Shown here: positions 1-12,989 of the stretch, in pieces
How the letters are laid out: every line of letters begins with the position of its first letter
Position numbering within the stretch: the stretch's first letter is position 1
DNA from: Heterohyrax brucei
Lineage: Eukaryota; Chordata; Mammalia; Hyracoidea; Procaviidae
Reading direction: 5' to 3'
NCBI GenBank assembly: GCA_028571685.1
Contig: CM053152.1
Span: 23,444,001 to 23,508,000 of the forward strand
Length of the DNA: 64,000 nt
Made by a program: the position numbers and the translations under genes
The notes under the pieces: generated by a model
Told to the model about the DNA's origin: nothing
Database searches by the model: none
The model's input: only the letters and a program-made list of their open reading frames with translations

Positions 1-535
1 AGGTGGCTATCTTGTCTAAGGCATGTCTAGTTTTACTTTTTTTAAGTCTACATCAGAGTATAATCCTTAGCTCTCTGATGTGTAACCAGGTGTCAGACAG
101 GTCTTGTGACACCCCATCAGTGGTCAGCTTTTTACATTCCTCTTCTGAGAGTCCAGGAGGGCCTGTCCATCTTGGCCTTTGGGGAAGAAATCCACTAAAG
201 TCCTGTTTTAGGGCACACAGGACACTCCACCTTTTAGTAGACTCATTTTTGACAGCACTGGTAATAATCAGGGTCCATATTCTATAGGCCAATGGGGTAA
301 CCAAAGCTCTGATCTCTGGAGGCTAACTGGGTTAACTCAAGGTGGACCTTGGAGGGCTATAGTTACAACTGGGCCTTTTTTTCTTCTTTTTTCTCTCTGC
401 CACCAAAATCAATTGTTAAAATACCTTAAGGGTCTCCTCTACCAGTTGGGAATGTGGACTGAGGTTCTGCCTTAAGTTTTTTGCCATTTGTCTTACGTCT
501 GATGTGGACCAGCATACAAAACAAAAGGCCATAAT

Positions 536-1035
536 GGTTTCAATGATGTCAATTGAATAAAATATATTTATGACATCCCACCCACTGTTCTCTAAGAATT
601 ATAACCTTGCAACATGTGAAACATTCACCCCATTACAGTGAAAATCTTAAAGTCCAAGTCCAAGGTCCAGAAAGTCTTTTTTAGCCGTAAAATCTAGAGT
701 ACAAGTTACCTGCTTCCAAAATACAGAACTGGCAGGGGCACATTAGCCATATCCGATACAAATGCGAAAAACACGGCAAAACAGTTTATAGCAGCCCTGT
801 CCTCCAGACTCAAAGTATTGGCTACCTTCAAGATACTGAGTGGAAAGGAAACCCCCTGGCCCTGTAGAAACATCAGGGGGAGTGGCTCAATCCTTTCAAA
901 CCCCTGAGGTTAGAGCTATACCTTTGAGACTGAGGTGGTGCAGCTTCTCATGCTCTCCATCTCTCCAGCTTTTGCTTCCTATGGCCTCGTGTCATGAGCC
1001 TCAGGCCTACATCTATCCTGCTGCTTTTTTTTCCA
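536..1035 (-). mobile_element. MaLR-like internal fragment
   Basis: Read on the minus strand, this piece parallels the internal region of the complete MaLR-like element at 18.4-19.03 kb, including the stretch next to its polypurine tract (gacatcccaccc at about 576). It is strongly diverged, so it is an older relative. It lies inside the left-edge ERV fossil. Confidence 0.6.
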
Positions 1036-1045
1036 CCAAGTTAAG

Positions 1046-1222
1046 TTGGCAATTAAAAACAAACCAAACCCATGACTGTGGAGTTGATTTTGATCTATAG
1101 CGACCCCACAAACAGAGTAAACTGTTCTATAGAGTCTTCAAAGAGTGCCTGGAGGACTTGAACTACTGATCATCTGGTTGGCAGCTGCAGTACTCAATCA
1201 CTGTGCCACCAGGGTTTCCCTA
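1046..1222 (-). repeat. AfroSINE
   Basis: The reverse complement shows the tRNA-like head (ending ccctggtggcacagtg), the body with 'ctataga...cgctatag' and the A-rich tail. Moderately diverged. Confidence 0.85.
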
Positions 1223-2299
1223 GTTAGCAATTAAGAAATAAGTGACTTAATATATATTTGTTAGACAATATTATGAAGAAATTACTAATATAAATTTTAA
1301 CTCACTGAGAATGGGGTACTTTTCCTGAATTCCAATTTGTGTCAAAACGTTTTAGCCCTTTTCTCTCAGAAAAGGCTATCCTTGGTTTTTGCTTTTTCTC
1401 CTTTTCCAAGCCTTGTGGCTGTTTTTCTTTCTTTCTTGGCTCAGGATTATTACCCTAGTGAGAAACCAGATCTTTGTCATCAAGGAATAAATCAACCATT
1501 TTACTCAGAAGTCAGAAAACCTTGCTACCCAATTTTTCTAATGTTAATGTTCTTTTTTAAAAAAAACCACATGAATCAAGAAATTAAGTTATTAGACATA
1601 CAAAATCTTTAGCCAGACCAAATAAACATTTTCTTAAAAAAATTTTACAGCATATTCCTTTAATAGGAAAAATAAATTCATTCATTAGGCTTATACAGTA
1701 CATATATATTCTTGTTGCATAAAAAGCAAACAGTATGTAAATTTACACTATATTAAATATCTATCAACTCAATTACCCTAAAGTCTAGAGCTGAAATAAA
1801 GCTTTCTTAAATATTCCTAGCCTTTAATTCCTAAAGTTTCATCAGCTGGCTTCTAGAAATTACAAAATCTCTGTTCAACTAACCAATTAGTGATATACAC
1901 ATGACTTTACATCTGTTGTTAAAGTTGAAACACCCTCCAGGCCGTTTCAGACATGTGTCAGAGTTGCCAGAAATAGAGAGAGTTTGTTAGCAGTCTTTAA
2001 GATTTAACAACCCATTTCTGATAATCAAAGTAAAGTAGCAATTCTTACCTGCTTTTTGTCTTAAAAAGTCTCTACTCAATTATAAAGGGTTTTTCAAAAG
2101 CCTCCCTGGAGCCATGATTTCAGAGGCTGACTCTGCCCTGCCCTCTACTTCTTCCTGGAGGACAAAAGACCATTAATTTCCTTTTTACTGTTCTGAAATT
2201 ACTTTTCTTTAAGACAAAACTATCCTTTGACCAAGGGCTGTAAAGTTGGGAGTTTTTAGCACAGTGACTGTATGTCTGGATCTACTTGAAATTCAGCTT

Positions 2300-4011
2300 C
2301 TTTATTTTGGATCAAGCAAGACTCTCTTCCACTCTTGATTAGGAGGATCTGTGTATGAAAGACCTTTCCTGATCTGTCAAACAAGTTTGTCTCAAAGAAT
2401 TAAAACAAGAAAAATTACACCAGGTGAGGTGAGGTCTGATACACTGACAATGACAAGACAAAGACATCTGGACAAGACATTTAACAAAGGTTGTTTTACC
2501 AAAAAAAGAGATGTCAAATAAGACAACACTGGGGGTGGGAGGGGAGAAACAATACTGAGTTGAATTGGCCAAATCTATGGCCCGAGGCCAAACTCAGGAA
2601 GTTTTGCACAGACATTAAATACTCAGTCTACAGGAATCAGACACTTTCAACAGAAAATTACAAATCTAGGGTCCCTACAAACAGCTTGTGTAAGTACAAT
2701 AATGGAAAAGGCATATTTAAAATCTCAAAAAGGCAAATATAAAACCACACTATAACTGCATTTATCTTATCAAACACATACAGGAGGCTGCACTTTATCA
2801 CACACACATCTTCACTTTATCAGACACAGATGCAACTTCACTCTACCAGACACACACACAGCTTCACTTTACCAGATACACATGCAGCTTCACCTTATCA
2901 GACTTACACACAGCTTCACTCATAGGTGGGTACCCATACCAAGACCAGTCAGACAGAATCTGCCCCAATGGGCTTTTCTTACGAACAGAGGCCTTATTTC
3001 CCATATTAAAGAGTATACAGAGAAACCTTTCTTAACCAAGACAGAAGTTCAAATCCTGACAAGAACCTAGGTTCTCTGCACACAACCAGAATAAAGCACT
3101 TGAAACTTTTTAGATTCATGAAACAACAGTGGGCATGGATTAGTGAACTTTGAAGTCACCCAAGGAAAAAAGTTCTTCATAGTGCTGCTTAGGGCATTTG
3201 GAAGCCACACCTCCACTCCCCTCTGTCTAGTTGGACGACAAGAATCACTCTAAACAAGTTCCCTCAACCTTGGGCCAAGCTGAAGAAGATAGAAGGAAAA
3301 GGAGAGGAGGATGAGGAATCTGCCTTATACCTGCCAGGGAAGCAGAGTTCCAAGGGGGTGGGGGAGTATTTTGCTTGGACCAATATGTTTCTCATATTGC
3401 ATGGAATTTGGACCCTTTCCTCATCCATTCCATGCACTGTGTTATCCTGTCACAGGAGTCTTCTACTTGTAGGTGACCTATTGGCTCTCAAATGCCTGAC
3501 CCATGCCCCTGAATATTTTTATGGACCTTATCCTTGGCCTTTGAATGGAAAAAATAGATACCCTCATGAGTCTGGGGAAGAGTTATCAGGGAAACATAAG
3601 GAGCCAGGCCTTTGTACCTCACCAGTGAGTGGCCCTGGTCAGAGTTCCTCCATGGCTCCACCAGTCATTCTTCTGTTCACTGAAGATTTTTAGAAGTGCA
3701 GCAAGAAAGTGGACAAGAGAGGAGTCACCTCAAGCCTGGGCAAAACTAAGCAGACAGGTCCCTGAGGTCCTGTTGTGCTCACCACAAACGTTGCAAAACC
3801 AAAGCAAGTTCATTCTGCCTGTCACTGCAGCCAAACTCAGAGATGAGGAAAGGTTCAAGCAAGCTTTATCAACACATAAGCATGTGAATCTGGGAAACAG
3901 TGAGAATGGTTTATCCAAGACTGTTCCACCTGGGTTATAATTCCAGCAGCTTTCATAGCTAGATTAGAAAGGGGTTTGCATCTGAAAAACATCAAGTTTT
4001 GTCATAAAAAA
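2300..4011. other. Unassigned sequence
   Basis: Apart from the minisatellite I recognise nothing here. Short open frames of 60-110 codons (for example 3358-3693) show no family signature and look like chance. It may be further leader or flank of the left-edge ERV. Confidence 0.4.
2788..2925. repeat. 26-bp minisatellite, about five units
   Basis: Repeats of a 26-bp unit like cttcactttatcagacacag + atgcaa run head to tail with about 10-20% differences between units. An ACAC-rich core alternates with CTTCAC. No gene or known repeat family explains it. Confidence 0.75.
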
Positions 4012-5509
4012 GAACAGGGAAGAGGTGGGGCAAAGATGGCAGATTCATTATACATCTCCTCAATGCCCTCTGAGAACTAAGACCTGGAATGATAACTGAA
4101 CACAGTAGCATGGACACCCAGGGAGCCATAGGATTTGGCATAGGCATACCAGATTGGACTATGTGCTGATGACAGGGTGACTACCTCTCTCGAAGACCAG
4201 GCAACTCCTGCTTCTGCTGACTCACAGTTTGGGAAGACTGCAGGTAGTGACACCTGTCTTATTATCTGGGAGGTAGGGACTGGGCATGAGCTAGCTAATA
4301 TGCTGAATTGCAGAGCTTAAGTAAACAGCACATGGCGCAGCAGAGAGATTGTGCTTGCAACAGCCAGGTATTGAGAGCCCAGCTGCTGAGAAAAGCTGGA
4401 TTGAGGATAATGGTGCCTAGAGATACGAGTTGGGCCTGGTAGAGGACAGCAGCAATGCTGTAACCCCCTTTCTACTTTGAATCATGTCATAGCATCTAGG
4501 GATGTCCTATGAGCTGCTTCTCTTGTCAGCCAGAAGGCGGAGCCTTCCACACCTGAGAGCCTGATTGATTTTGGCAGCTCTTGGACAGCTCCTTGCTTAG
4601 TAGTACTTTTTTAACATAAAACCACCTGGAGAACTAACCACTGAGCAGACTGGCAGCAATCCCTCCACCCTCACTGATCCACATCATGGCATCATCTGAA
4701 GGCCCCCCTGTGACTCCAAAAATAGGATGCTATCTTTGTCAGCTAGGAAGCAGAGACTGTCACCCCAGAGAGTCCACCTGGGGCCAGTCACTGGAGTACA
4801 CAGAGGTGGCTGGTGACCAACTCCCCTCTTAGAACTACACCTCAGCTCCTGCTGAGGAAACACCAGATAAACCAAACAGCTTCTAGATGGTGTGAAGGCA
4901 ACAATCCATGGCTAACCATTTAAAGAAACACTCTATCATGGCTCCAGAAAACTCTCAAAACAAAGAATTCAAAAGCTTACCAGATGAAGACTTTCTGAAA
5001 CTATCAGACACTGACTACAAGGTAATTATATAGAGAGCCCTCCAAGAGATTAAGCAAACTGCAGCAGAACAAAACAAAAAATTAAGCAAGCTAGCTGAAC
5101 TGATGGAATATCAGTGATCTGAAATCCAGCAGATCAGTTATAAAATAATAGAATTAGACAAAGAAATCCAAAGCCAAAGGAGCAGAACTGAGGAGGTGAA
5201 AGCCAGAGTTAGTGAACTTGAGGCTAGAACAACTGACATCAGCATTTATGAGGAGAAATCATGAAAAGAAATAAGAAAAATGAAGAAACATTAAGAAACA
5301 TGTCGTACTCTATTAAGAAGAATAATTTACAAATAACTGGAGTTCCTGAGCAGGGAGAGATAGCTGCAATACAGTGACTATTGCTCTAGAGTTGCTGACA
5401 GGGAATTTCCCTGAAATTACAAAAGAAGAGAACATAGATATCCAAGATTTGCATCAAATGCCACCACAAAAGAAAGACACCAAGATATATTATAATCAAG
5501 CTTAATAAA

Positions 5510-5827
5510 ATGAAACATAAAAGGATTCTCTTAAAGGCAGTGAGACTCAAAACAAAGCTAACATTCAGAGGGAAGCCCTGTAGGCTTTCACCTGACTTCT
5601 CAGCAGAAATGATGTTGGCAAGGAGGCAGTGGGATGACACATTCAAAACCTTGAAGGAGAAAAACTTCCAACTAAGAATTATATATCCTGCAAAACTGTC
5701 ACTCAAATATGAAGACGAAATTAAGATATTCACAGACAAACAGGAACTCAGATACTTTCTAAAAACCAAAACAAAACTACAAGAAATACTGAAAGAACTT
5801 CTTTGCTTAGAAAAAGAAAAATATTAA
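5510..5827 (+). pseudogene. L1 'A' ORF1p C-terminal domain
   Basis: A 105-residue open piece, MKHKRILLKAVRLKTKLTFR through FQLRIIYPAKLSLKYEDEIK to the end EILKELLCLEKEKY. This is the conserved C-terminal RNA-binding domain of L1 ORF1p (YPAKLSxKYExEIKxFxDKxxL). The N-terminal coiled-coil part upstream (about 4930-5500) is present but interrupted by stops. ORF1p is the nucleic-acid chaperone of the L1 particle. Confidence 0.85.
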
Positions 5828-6138
5828 GTGTATACTTAAGGAGGCAATGCAGGCCACAGCATCCAGAATCCTACTCAACTAGGGAAGCCACAAAGGTCAA
5901 TCACAGCTATAATATTAAAAGAACAAATAAAAATAGAGCAACAGAGGAACCCCTCAGGTACCAGAAGAAAACAGATCATAAAGAGTAGAGCAGAACTAAA
6001 CCAATTAGAGAATACAACTGAAAAAAATGATAAAATCAAAAGCTGTTTTTTTTTTTTAAAGATCAGCAAAATTGATAAACCATTGGCTAAACTTACAAAA
6101 GAAAAACAGGAAAGGAAACAACCAGAATAAGAAATGAG

Positions 6139-7224
6139 ATGGGAAAAGTCACCATGGATCCAACAGTACTCAAAAATATCATAACAGAATACCACGAAAG
6201 ACTGTATTCTAACCGATTTGAAAAACGCAGAGGAAATGGACCAATTTCTAGATTAATATCACCTACCAAAATTATCACAGGAGAAGTAGAACAACTTAAT
6301 AAACCAGTCACAAAGGAAGAGATAGAAAAAGTCATCAAAACACTACCAACTATAAAAACTCCTGGCCCTGATGTCTTCACTGGAGAATTCTACAAAACTT
6401 TTACAGAGGAGTTAACCTCAACACTACTGAAACTATTTCACAGCATGGAAAGGGATGAAATACTACCAAATTCATTCTCTGAAGCCAGCATAATCCTGAT
6501 ACCAAAGCCGTGGAAAGATCCCACAAAAAAAGAAAATTACACACCAATATCACTCATGAACCTAGATGCCAAAATCTTCAACAAAATCCTTGCCAAGAGA
6601 ATACAACATATCAAAAAAAAAATTCATCATGACCAAGTGGGATTCATATCTGGGATGCAAGGCTGGTTCAGCATCAGGAAAACGATTAATGTGCTCAACC
6701 ACATAAATAGAGCAGAGGATAAGAATTATCAGATTTTCGTCTATTGATGCAGAAAAGGCATTTGACAAAGTCCAACACCCATTCATGCTAAAAACTCCCA
6801 GTAAAATAGGAATAGATGGCAAATTCCTCAGCACAATATGGGGCGTCTATGCAAAGCCAACTGCCTACATCATCCTGAATGGAGACAGATTGAAAGGATT
6901 CCCCTTGAGAACAGGTATCAGACAAGGATGCCCACTCTCACCACTCCTATTTAACATTGAACTAGAGGTTCTAGGAAGAACAATTAGACAAGACAAAGAA
7001 CAATGGGCATCCACACTGACAAAGAAGTAGAAACCTCCCTCTTTGCAGATGATATGATTGCATATGCAGAGAATCCTAAAAAATCCATAAGTAAACTACT
7101 TAAACTGATAAAAGAGTTCAGCAAACTATCAGGATACAAGATAAACAGAAGTACATCAGTAGGATTCCTATATCAACAGAGGTTATTAAAGACAAAATCA
7201 CCAAATCACTATCATTTACTATAG
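6139..7224 (+). pseudogene. L1 'A' ORF2p reverse transcriptase
   Basis: Three overlapping open pieces cover the non-LTR reverse transcriptase. 6139-6747 holds the N-terminal RT motifs ([43 protein letters not shown]). The frame shifts near 6745, after which DAEKAFDKV carries the first catalytic Asp. 6785-7030 has [15 protein letters not shown], and 7003-7224 has the FADDM catalytic pair. A stop near 7030 and the frameshifts make it inactive. The RT motifs themselves look intact. Confidence 0.85.
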
Positions 7225-8796
7225 CTCCCAAGAAGAAAAACCACTTAAGAATAAATCTAACTAGAGAAATAAGCGACCTATACAAAGAGAACTACAAGAC
7301 GTTACTGCAAGAAACTAAGAGAGATAGATAAATGGAGAAACCTACCCTGATCATGGATAGGAAGACTTAACATTGGGAAAATGTCTATTTTATCCAAAGC
7401 AATCTACATGAACAAGGCAATCCCAGTACAAATTCCAGTTATATTTTTTAATGAGATAGAAAAATAAATCACCAATTTTGTTTGGAAAGGGAAGAAAGCC
7501 TTGATAAGCAAAGCACTATTAAAGAATAAGGACACAGTGAGAGGCCTCGCACTAGCTGACCTTAGAACCTATTACACTGCCACAGTAGTCAAAACAGCCT
7601 GATACTGGTAATAAAAGATGCATATAGACCAATGGAACAGAGCTGAGACCCAGAGATGCTAACATCCTCCTATTAAAAGTTGACATTCAACAAAGGCCCT
7701 AAGAGTGTAAACTGGGGTCAAAACAGTCTCTTTAGCAAATCGTGTGGGCAAACTGGATATCCATCTGCAAACATTGAAACAAGACCCATATCTCACACCT
7801 TACACAAAAACTAACTCAAAATGGATCAAAGACTTCAATATCAAACCTAAAACAATAAAGATCACGCTAGAAAAAATAGCATCAACAATGGAATTCTAAT
7901 ACACAGCTTAGACAGACTTCAAAAACTGACAAAGCACAATGAACAGAAGACAAAGTAGATAAATGGGAACTATTAATAATCAAACTCTTTTGCTCATCCA
8001 AAGACTTTATCAAAAGAGTTATAAGACCAGCTACAGAATAGGAAAAAATATTTGGCAGCTACACGTCAGAATGATGTCCGATTGCTATAATCTATTATGT
8101 ACTGCAAGATATCAATAACAAAAAGGTATGTAACCCAATTAAGTGATGGATAAAGGAGATGGACAGACACTTTACCAAAGAGAACATTCAGGAAGCCAAA
8201 AGACACATGAGGAAATGCTCAGAATCATTAGCTATCAGAGAAATCCAAATGAAAACTACAATGAGATGCCATCTCACTCCAGCAAAGTTGGCCATGATCC
8301 CAAAACCACAAAACAACAAATACTGGAGAAGCTGTGGAGAGATGGGAACTCTCCTACACTGCTGGTGAGATTGCAAAATGGTACAACCTATTTGGAAAGC
8401 AACTTGGTGGTCTGAAAGCCTGGGGGAATCCCCTGGGAGCATGGCCCCTAGACCTGCTGCTGCACCTGATCGGAAAACACTACTCAGGTCAGCTCTTCAG
8501 ACAAAAACAGACTACACACAGGGACACAATGTGTCCATATGGTATGTGCACTTTATTGTTCTCTGCATTTATAGGAGGCTGTCCTATTGTTCTTTTTCTA
8601 GATGGGTGAGAAGAGGGTGATGTGGAGGGGTCAGAGCTTATTAAAGGGACATGACAAGTTGAAAATGAAAAGGAAGAGTGAGATGTCATGCAGCAAGGAG
8701 AGCAGAGGAGCTGCAAATAGGCAGGCATGTAAAATTGATTTGGATTTTATACTTTCAATTAATCATGGTAAATGAAAAAGAAAGAATGAACAGGGA

Positions 8797-9118
8797 GTCA
8801 CAAGATTCTATTACATCTTATCAAACAATGTAAATTACCCAAAATATCATTATCTCCCTGAAGTTTGAAGTAATTGATTTACTACCATGAAGACAGGGAA
8901 AGGAATGAAAGTCTGCTTATCCGGTAGGGAGAGTGATAACAAAATGGGAAATGTAATGTAGTTTAGTAATCTTGGTGACCTGTATTAGGCCCCATCCCTA
9001 CATCCACTAACAAGGGTTCCAGTTCTTTCACATCTTTGCCAATGTGTAATTTAGCTTGCTTTCTTCCAATGTATTAGCTGCATTGTGTCCTTTCTGCAAC
9101 TGAACTTCTCTCCTCCAA
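8797..9118. other. Unassigned sequence
   Basis: AT-rich sequence between L1 'A' and an AfroSINE. No gene or repeat recognised. Confidence 0.4.
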
Positions 9119-9303
9119 AAAAAACAAACCCAACATATTCCAGTGGAGTAGATTTTGACTCATAGAAACCCTATCAGGTTTCTAATACTGTAAATCTCTA
9201 CAAAATCAGACTGTCATATCTTCCACTGGGCCTCTGGTGGTTTCAAATTGCTGATTTTCTAGTTGGCAGCTGAGTGCTTAACCATTGTACCACCAGGGTT
9301 CCC
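9119..9303 (-). repeat. AfroSINE
   Basis: The reverse complement gives the typical head (ggtggtacaatggttaagca), body and A-rich tail. Fairly diverged. Confidence 0.8.
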
Positions 9304-9374
9304 TTGCCTACTCTATCAAAATCTCCTGTCTCTTGACTCCCTCCATTCTCCCTAAAAGACACTTTATTATTTTC

Positions 9375-11095
9375 TTCAACATCCAGTGGAAACCACATGG
9401 TTCACCAAAGAAAATATTTAGATGGCTAACAGACACATGAGGAATTAGAGCAATGCAAATGAAAATTACAATGAGATACCATCTCCTCCCAAAAAGGCTG
9501 TCACTAATCCAAAAATCACAAAACAATGAATGTTCAAGAAGTTGTGGAGAGGTTGGAACACCTATGCATTGCTAGTGGGAACATAAAATGGCACAACCCC
9601 TTTGGAAAATGATTTGACACTTCCTGAAAAAGCTAGAAGTAGAAATATTACACAATCCAGCAACATTATTCCCAGGAATATACCTAAGAGAAATAAGAGG
9701 TATCACAGGAATAGACATATGCCCACCCATGTTCATTACAGCACTATTCACAATGGCAAAAAGATGGAAATATCTAACCATCCATCAACAAATGAAAGGC
9801 TAAACAATGGTACACACACACAACAGAATATTATGCAATAATAAAGAATAACAATGAATCTGAGAAAAACCTCACAATATGCAAGAATCTGAAAAGCAAT
9901 ATGCTGAGTGAAATTAATCACAAAAGGGCAAATACTGTATCAGACAACTGTTGTAAGAACTCAAGGAAAGGTTTGCCTTCTACCCACTGCTGTTGCGTCA
10001 ATTTTGACTCATAGCGACCCTGTAGACAGAGTAGAACTGTCCCATAGCATTTCCAAGGAGCACCTGGTAGATTTGAACTCTCAACCTTTTGGTTAGCAGC
10101 TGTAGCACATTACCACTATGCCACAGGGTTTCTAAGAAAAGGCTTAAACACATGGAAAAAAATTTATGTGAAGGATATAAGGGTAGGGAAGAAATGGAAG
10201 GGGAAATCAATAACTAGACAGCAGGCAAGAACTCACTTCAGGAAAGTTGAGGACAATACACACTCTAGGTAAAGTCAGCACAGCCAGACCAAACCAAAAG
10301 GTATAAAGTTTCCCAGATACATTCAAACACTTTGAGGGACAGAAAAGCTGGGCCTGCGGGCTGAGGACCATAGTTCCAGAGGACATCTAGGTCAAAACTG
10401 GCATAATAAAGTTTATTAAGAAAACATTTTTCATCCCATATTGGTGAGTAGCATTGGTGAGTCTCATCAACTGGTCTCATCCCATCTGGAGCAGCCAAAG
10501 CCAAGTGCCATAGCAAAGGAGACTAAAAAAAAACCAAAGATACAAAGAAAACACTAGCCCAAAGGAGTAAAGGACCACATGAATCAGAGATTCTACCAGT
10601 CTGAGACTAGAAGAACTAGATGGTGTCCAGCTACCACCAATGACTGCCCTGACAGGGCATACAACAGAGAGTCTCAGACAGAGTAGTAGAAAAACATAGA
10701 ACAGAACCCAAATTCCCATAACAAGACCAGCCAGATAGTAGAAGAATGGCCCAAAATTATGGCCCCTGGGCATACTGTTAATCCAGAACTGAAACCATTC
10801 TCCAGCCCACTCTTCAGATGAAGATTACACAGAACTATAAAACAAAAATAAAGCACACGAAGAATGTACTTTTTAGTTCAGTCAGATATATGGACCAAAT
10901 GGGAAGTTCCTGTTCAAAGGCAAGATGAAAAGTTGAGAGCAGACAGGAACTAGTCTAACTGACATGAGGAACCCAGAGTGGAAAGGGGGAGTGTGTTGTC
11001 ATATTGTGAAGATTGTAGCTAATGTCACAAAACAATATGTGCATAAATTTTTGTAAGAGAAATTAACATGAGCTGCAAACTAAAGCACAAAAAGA
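9375..11095 (+). mobile_element. Older L1, ORF2 C-terminus and 3'UTR
   Basis: The sequence corresponds to the end of L1 ORF2 (GxxxLLxCxxGxxxW-type region, then 'tatgcccacccatgttcatt' and the tail 'caatggcaaaaagatggaa') followed by a long 3'UTR ending in an A/G-rich stretch. It is more diverged than L1 A-D and its 3'UTR differs, so it is an older subfamily. An AfroSINE splits it at 9980-10134. Confidence 0.7.
9980..10134 (-). repeat. AfroSINE inside the old L1
   Basis: Clear AfroSINE in reverse orientation. The flanks aaggaaaggttt and aagaaaaggctt look like an imperfect target duplication. Confidence 0.85.
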
Positions 11096-11145
11096 GAAAA
11101 AGAAAGAAAGAAGGAAGGAAGGGAAGAAAGAGAGAGAAAGGGTGT
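11094..11145. repeat. GAAA/GGAA simple repeat
   Basis: Purine-only run of GAAA, GGAA and GA units. It probably grew from the poly(A) tail of the preceding L1. Confidence 0.8.
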
Positions 11146-11164
11146 AAAAGTGACTTTGGACTCT

Positions 11165-11330
11165 GAAAATCTCAGCTTCCCAGTATATAAAATGGGATAA
11201 TAATAGCTTTATAAATGATTTTAAGGATGTACCAAAAGAGTTAATCATTTGAGGTACTTAATAAGTAAGCAATACTTAGTACAAAGTAATCACTCAATAA
11301 ATCCTACCTATGATGATGGCTACCAAACTT
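11165..11330 (+). repeat. MIR SINE fragment
   Basis: Contains the MIR-like body 'aaaatgggataataatag', followed by spacer and the 'cactcaataaat' end typical of MIR. Old and diverged. Confidence 0.55.
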
Positions 11331-11339
11331 CTATTTCTG

Positions 11340-11770
11340 GTGCACACTTTTTCTCGTAGACTCTAGGTTGTCTATTGGCCATTTTCAACAGCAGCCATTC
11401 AGTTTGTTCATTCACAAATACATACTGAGTTCCCATTATAAACCACCGTCATTCCAGTTACTGTTTATGAAAGCAACCCACAAACATGATCTCTGATCTC
11501 ATAGACAACCAAACAAAAAGGCAAATAAATGTGTATTTACAAATTCTGATAAGTGCCATATTTCATAAAAAACTTATATGTAACTTGTGCAAATTTAACT
11601 TTATTATCATCTCTTCAAACCAGATCTTTAAACCACCACTCACCGACTCAACCAAATTGAAAAATCAGAAGCCATCTTAGACTCCAGGACCTCTATTTAG
11701 ATGCATCACCACCCATGTCACCCTGCCCTCACCCAGCATTATCCAGCACCAAGATCCCAAACACAATAAC
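11340..11770. other. Unassigned sequence
   Basis: No gene or repeat recognised between the MIR fragment and the target duplication of L1 'B'. Confidence 0.4.
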
Positions 11771-11946
11771 AAAATCTTAAAAATAGGAGGCAGAGTCAAG
11801 GTGGTGAACTAGACACAAGTCTCCTTAATTCCTTCTGAAAACTAAGACCTGGATTGATGGAGCTCTCCAGACACTCAGGGAGCCCTAGGATATGGCCTAG
11901 GACTGTCGGTTTGGATTACATGCCACTGAACGGGAAACGTCTTAAC

Positions 11947-12989
11947 TTTCACTCAGCTCTGCTCTGGTTGAATTAACCTGCCGAGGCACGTCACCCACAG
12001 AAGCCCCTGTAGCAAAGCTACACACCTATGTGATGGCGAGCGGAGGCATCTCACCCTTGGCATATTTTTGGCTGTACTCTCCCTGATAATATTTTGCATC
12101 CTAATTAAACCTTCCTCAAAAGTACCCTCTCATCTCCTGGCACAAGGTTTAAGGAAGATGCCTTCTAAGAGGGGCTTTACAACCCCCTCAGCTTACAAAA
12201 TAATGTTGAGGAAACCTGAATGGGAGTTCCTAGAGAAAAGAGCTCGGAGGAATGAATCCCGACACAGCATGCTCAGCCCGGGAACACCGAGGCCAGCCCG
12301 GCCCCACTGGCTTCCCCCAACTGCACATCCCCCTCCATATGTGAAATACAAGATTGCAGGAAGGCCCTAGGAAGCTCCCCAGGGATGACCCCCCACACAG
12401 CCCTTAGATATAGACATCCCATTCCCTGCATCAGGAAGATGGATAGGCTCCCAAGTTTATTATAATTGGTATAGCAAATGGGCAAATACTAAAGAAATAT
12501 CCTTCTTAGAACAGCTTCAGAGAGGCATAGGGTGGGGAATGGTAGGTGCTTACTGTCCCCATGGAAGAGATAAAATAAGAACAAAGAAGGAACAAATGGA
12601 GACAGCCATATAATAACCTTTAGATGAGTCTACCCCTCTTCCTGCACCTTTAACCTCGAGGCATAGATAGAGCTGATTGAGTTCAAGGCATAGCTTTGTT
12701 TTCACTGTTGATTATAATCACAATATACTTGTCTCAGGCCATTACCTAGAAGGCCCTAATGATTAACATGAAAAGAGACCACAAGGTATCAGTTCCTTAC
12801 TAGCCAACAGCTTATGTGGTCAAAGAGCAGGATGAAATCACGTCACCTCATTGATTTGTATAAAAATAAAGAAAGACAGGCCTTAACACGCTGCTGACCT
12901 CCAGATTCCTGGTTGTCTGAGTCTCTTTCCTTCGCCGACACCACCCATCCCTTCGTGATCCCAGACCCTGTCGAGGCTGGCCCTCAGCA
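11947..12989 (+). mobile_element. Beta-type ERV LTR (possibly with env tail)
   Basis: A block unrelated to L1 splits the 5'UTR of L1 'B'. TTAAC lies on both sides (11942-11946 and 12990-12994), a likely target duplication. The right part looks like an LTR end, with a TATA-like/AATAAA region near 12857-12868, then a C/T-rich stretch ending in CA. The left part contains an open frame with a hydrophobic stretch, possibly an LTR frame or the end of env. The left end does not start with TG, so the boundary is approximate. It is a broken remnant, younger than L1 'B'. Confidence 0.45.

Larger units (their letters stand above)
1..2300 (-). mobile_element. Gamma-type ERV fossil, runs off left edge
   Basis: The minus strand from about 535 down to 1 reads as a gag-like region leading towards gag-pol, and it is clearly related to 25.67-26.22 kb of the plus-strand ERV in this window. 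From about 1223 to 2200 the minus strand resembles the leader of that same ERV (about 23.5-23.9 kb). A MaLR fragment and an AfroSINE interrupt it. It is broken many times and no LTR is visible, so its right boundary is approximate. It is old, probably tens of millions of years (inference). Confidence 0.6.
4021..8787 (+). mobile_element. L1 'A', internally deleted, with TSD
   Basis: An elephant-type L1 bounded by the 9-bp target duplication GAACAGGGA at 4012-4020 and 8788-8796. Order: 5'UTR (4021-4930), ORF1 (about 4930-5830), a short inter-ORF piece, the reverse-transcriptase part of ORF2 (about 5930-7230), damaged ORF2 C-terminal part, and 3'UTR ending near 8787. Two large internal gaps are visible against the other L1s here. 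The endonuclease is missing: the inter-ORF sequence at about 5910 jumps straight to post-endonuclease ORF2. The ORF2 C-terminus is also cut at about 8405, where it jumps into the 3'UTR. At 4.8 kb it is shorter than a ~7 kb full copy. Confidence 0.85.

Noticed and set aside
2765-2925. CRISPR-like array
   Set aside because: The units are directly adjacent with no unique spacers, in a mammalian genome; it is a minisatellite.
3358-3940. Overlapping 111- and 103-codon frames as a possible small gene
   Set aside because: No family motif, no splice or promoter context, and they overlap in different frames.
8143-8620. Overlapping plus-strand frames of 69-91 codons
   Set aside because: One is the broken end of L1 'A' ORF2; the others are shadows and 3'UTR sequence.
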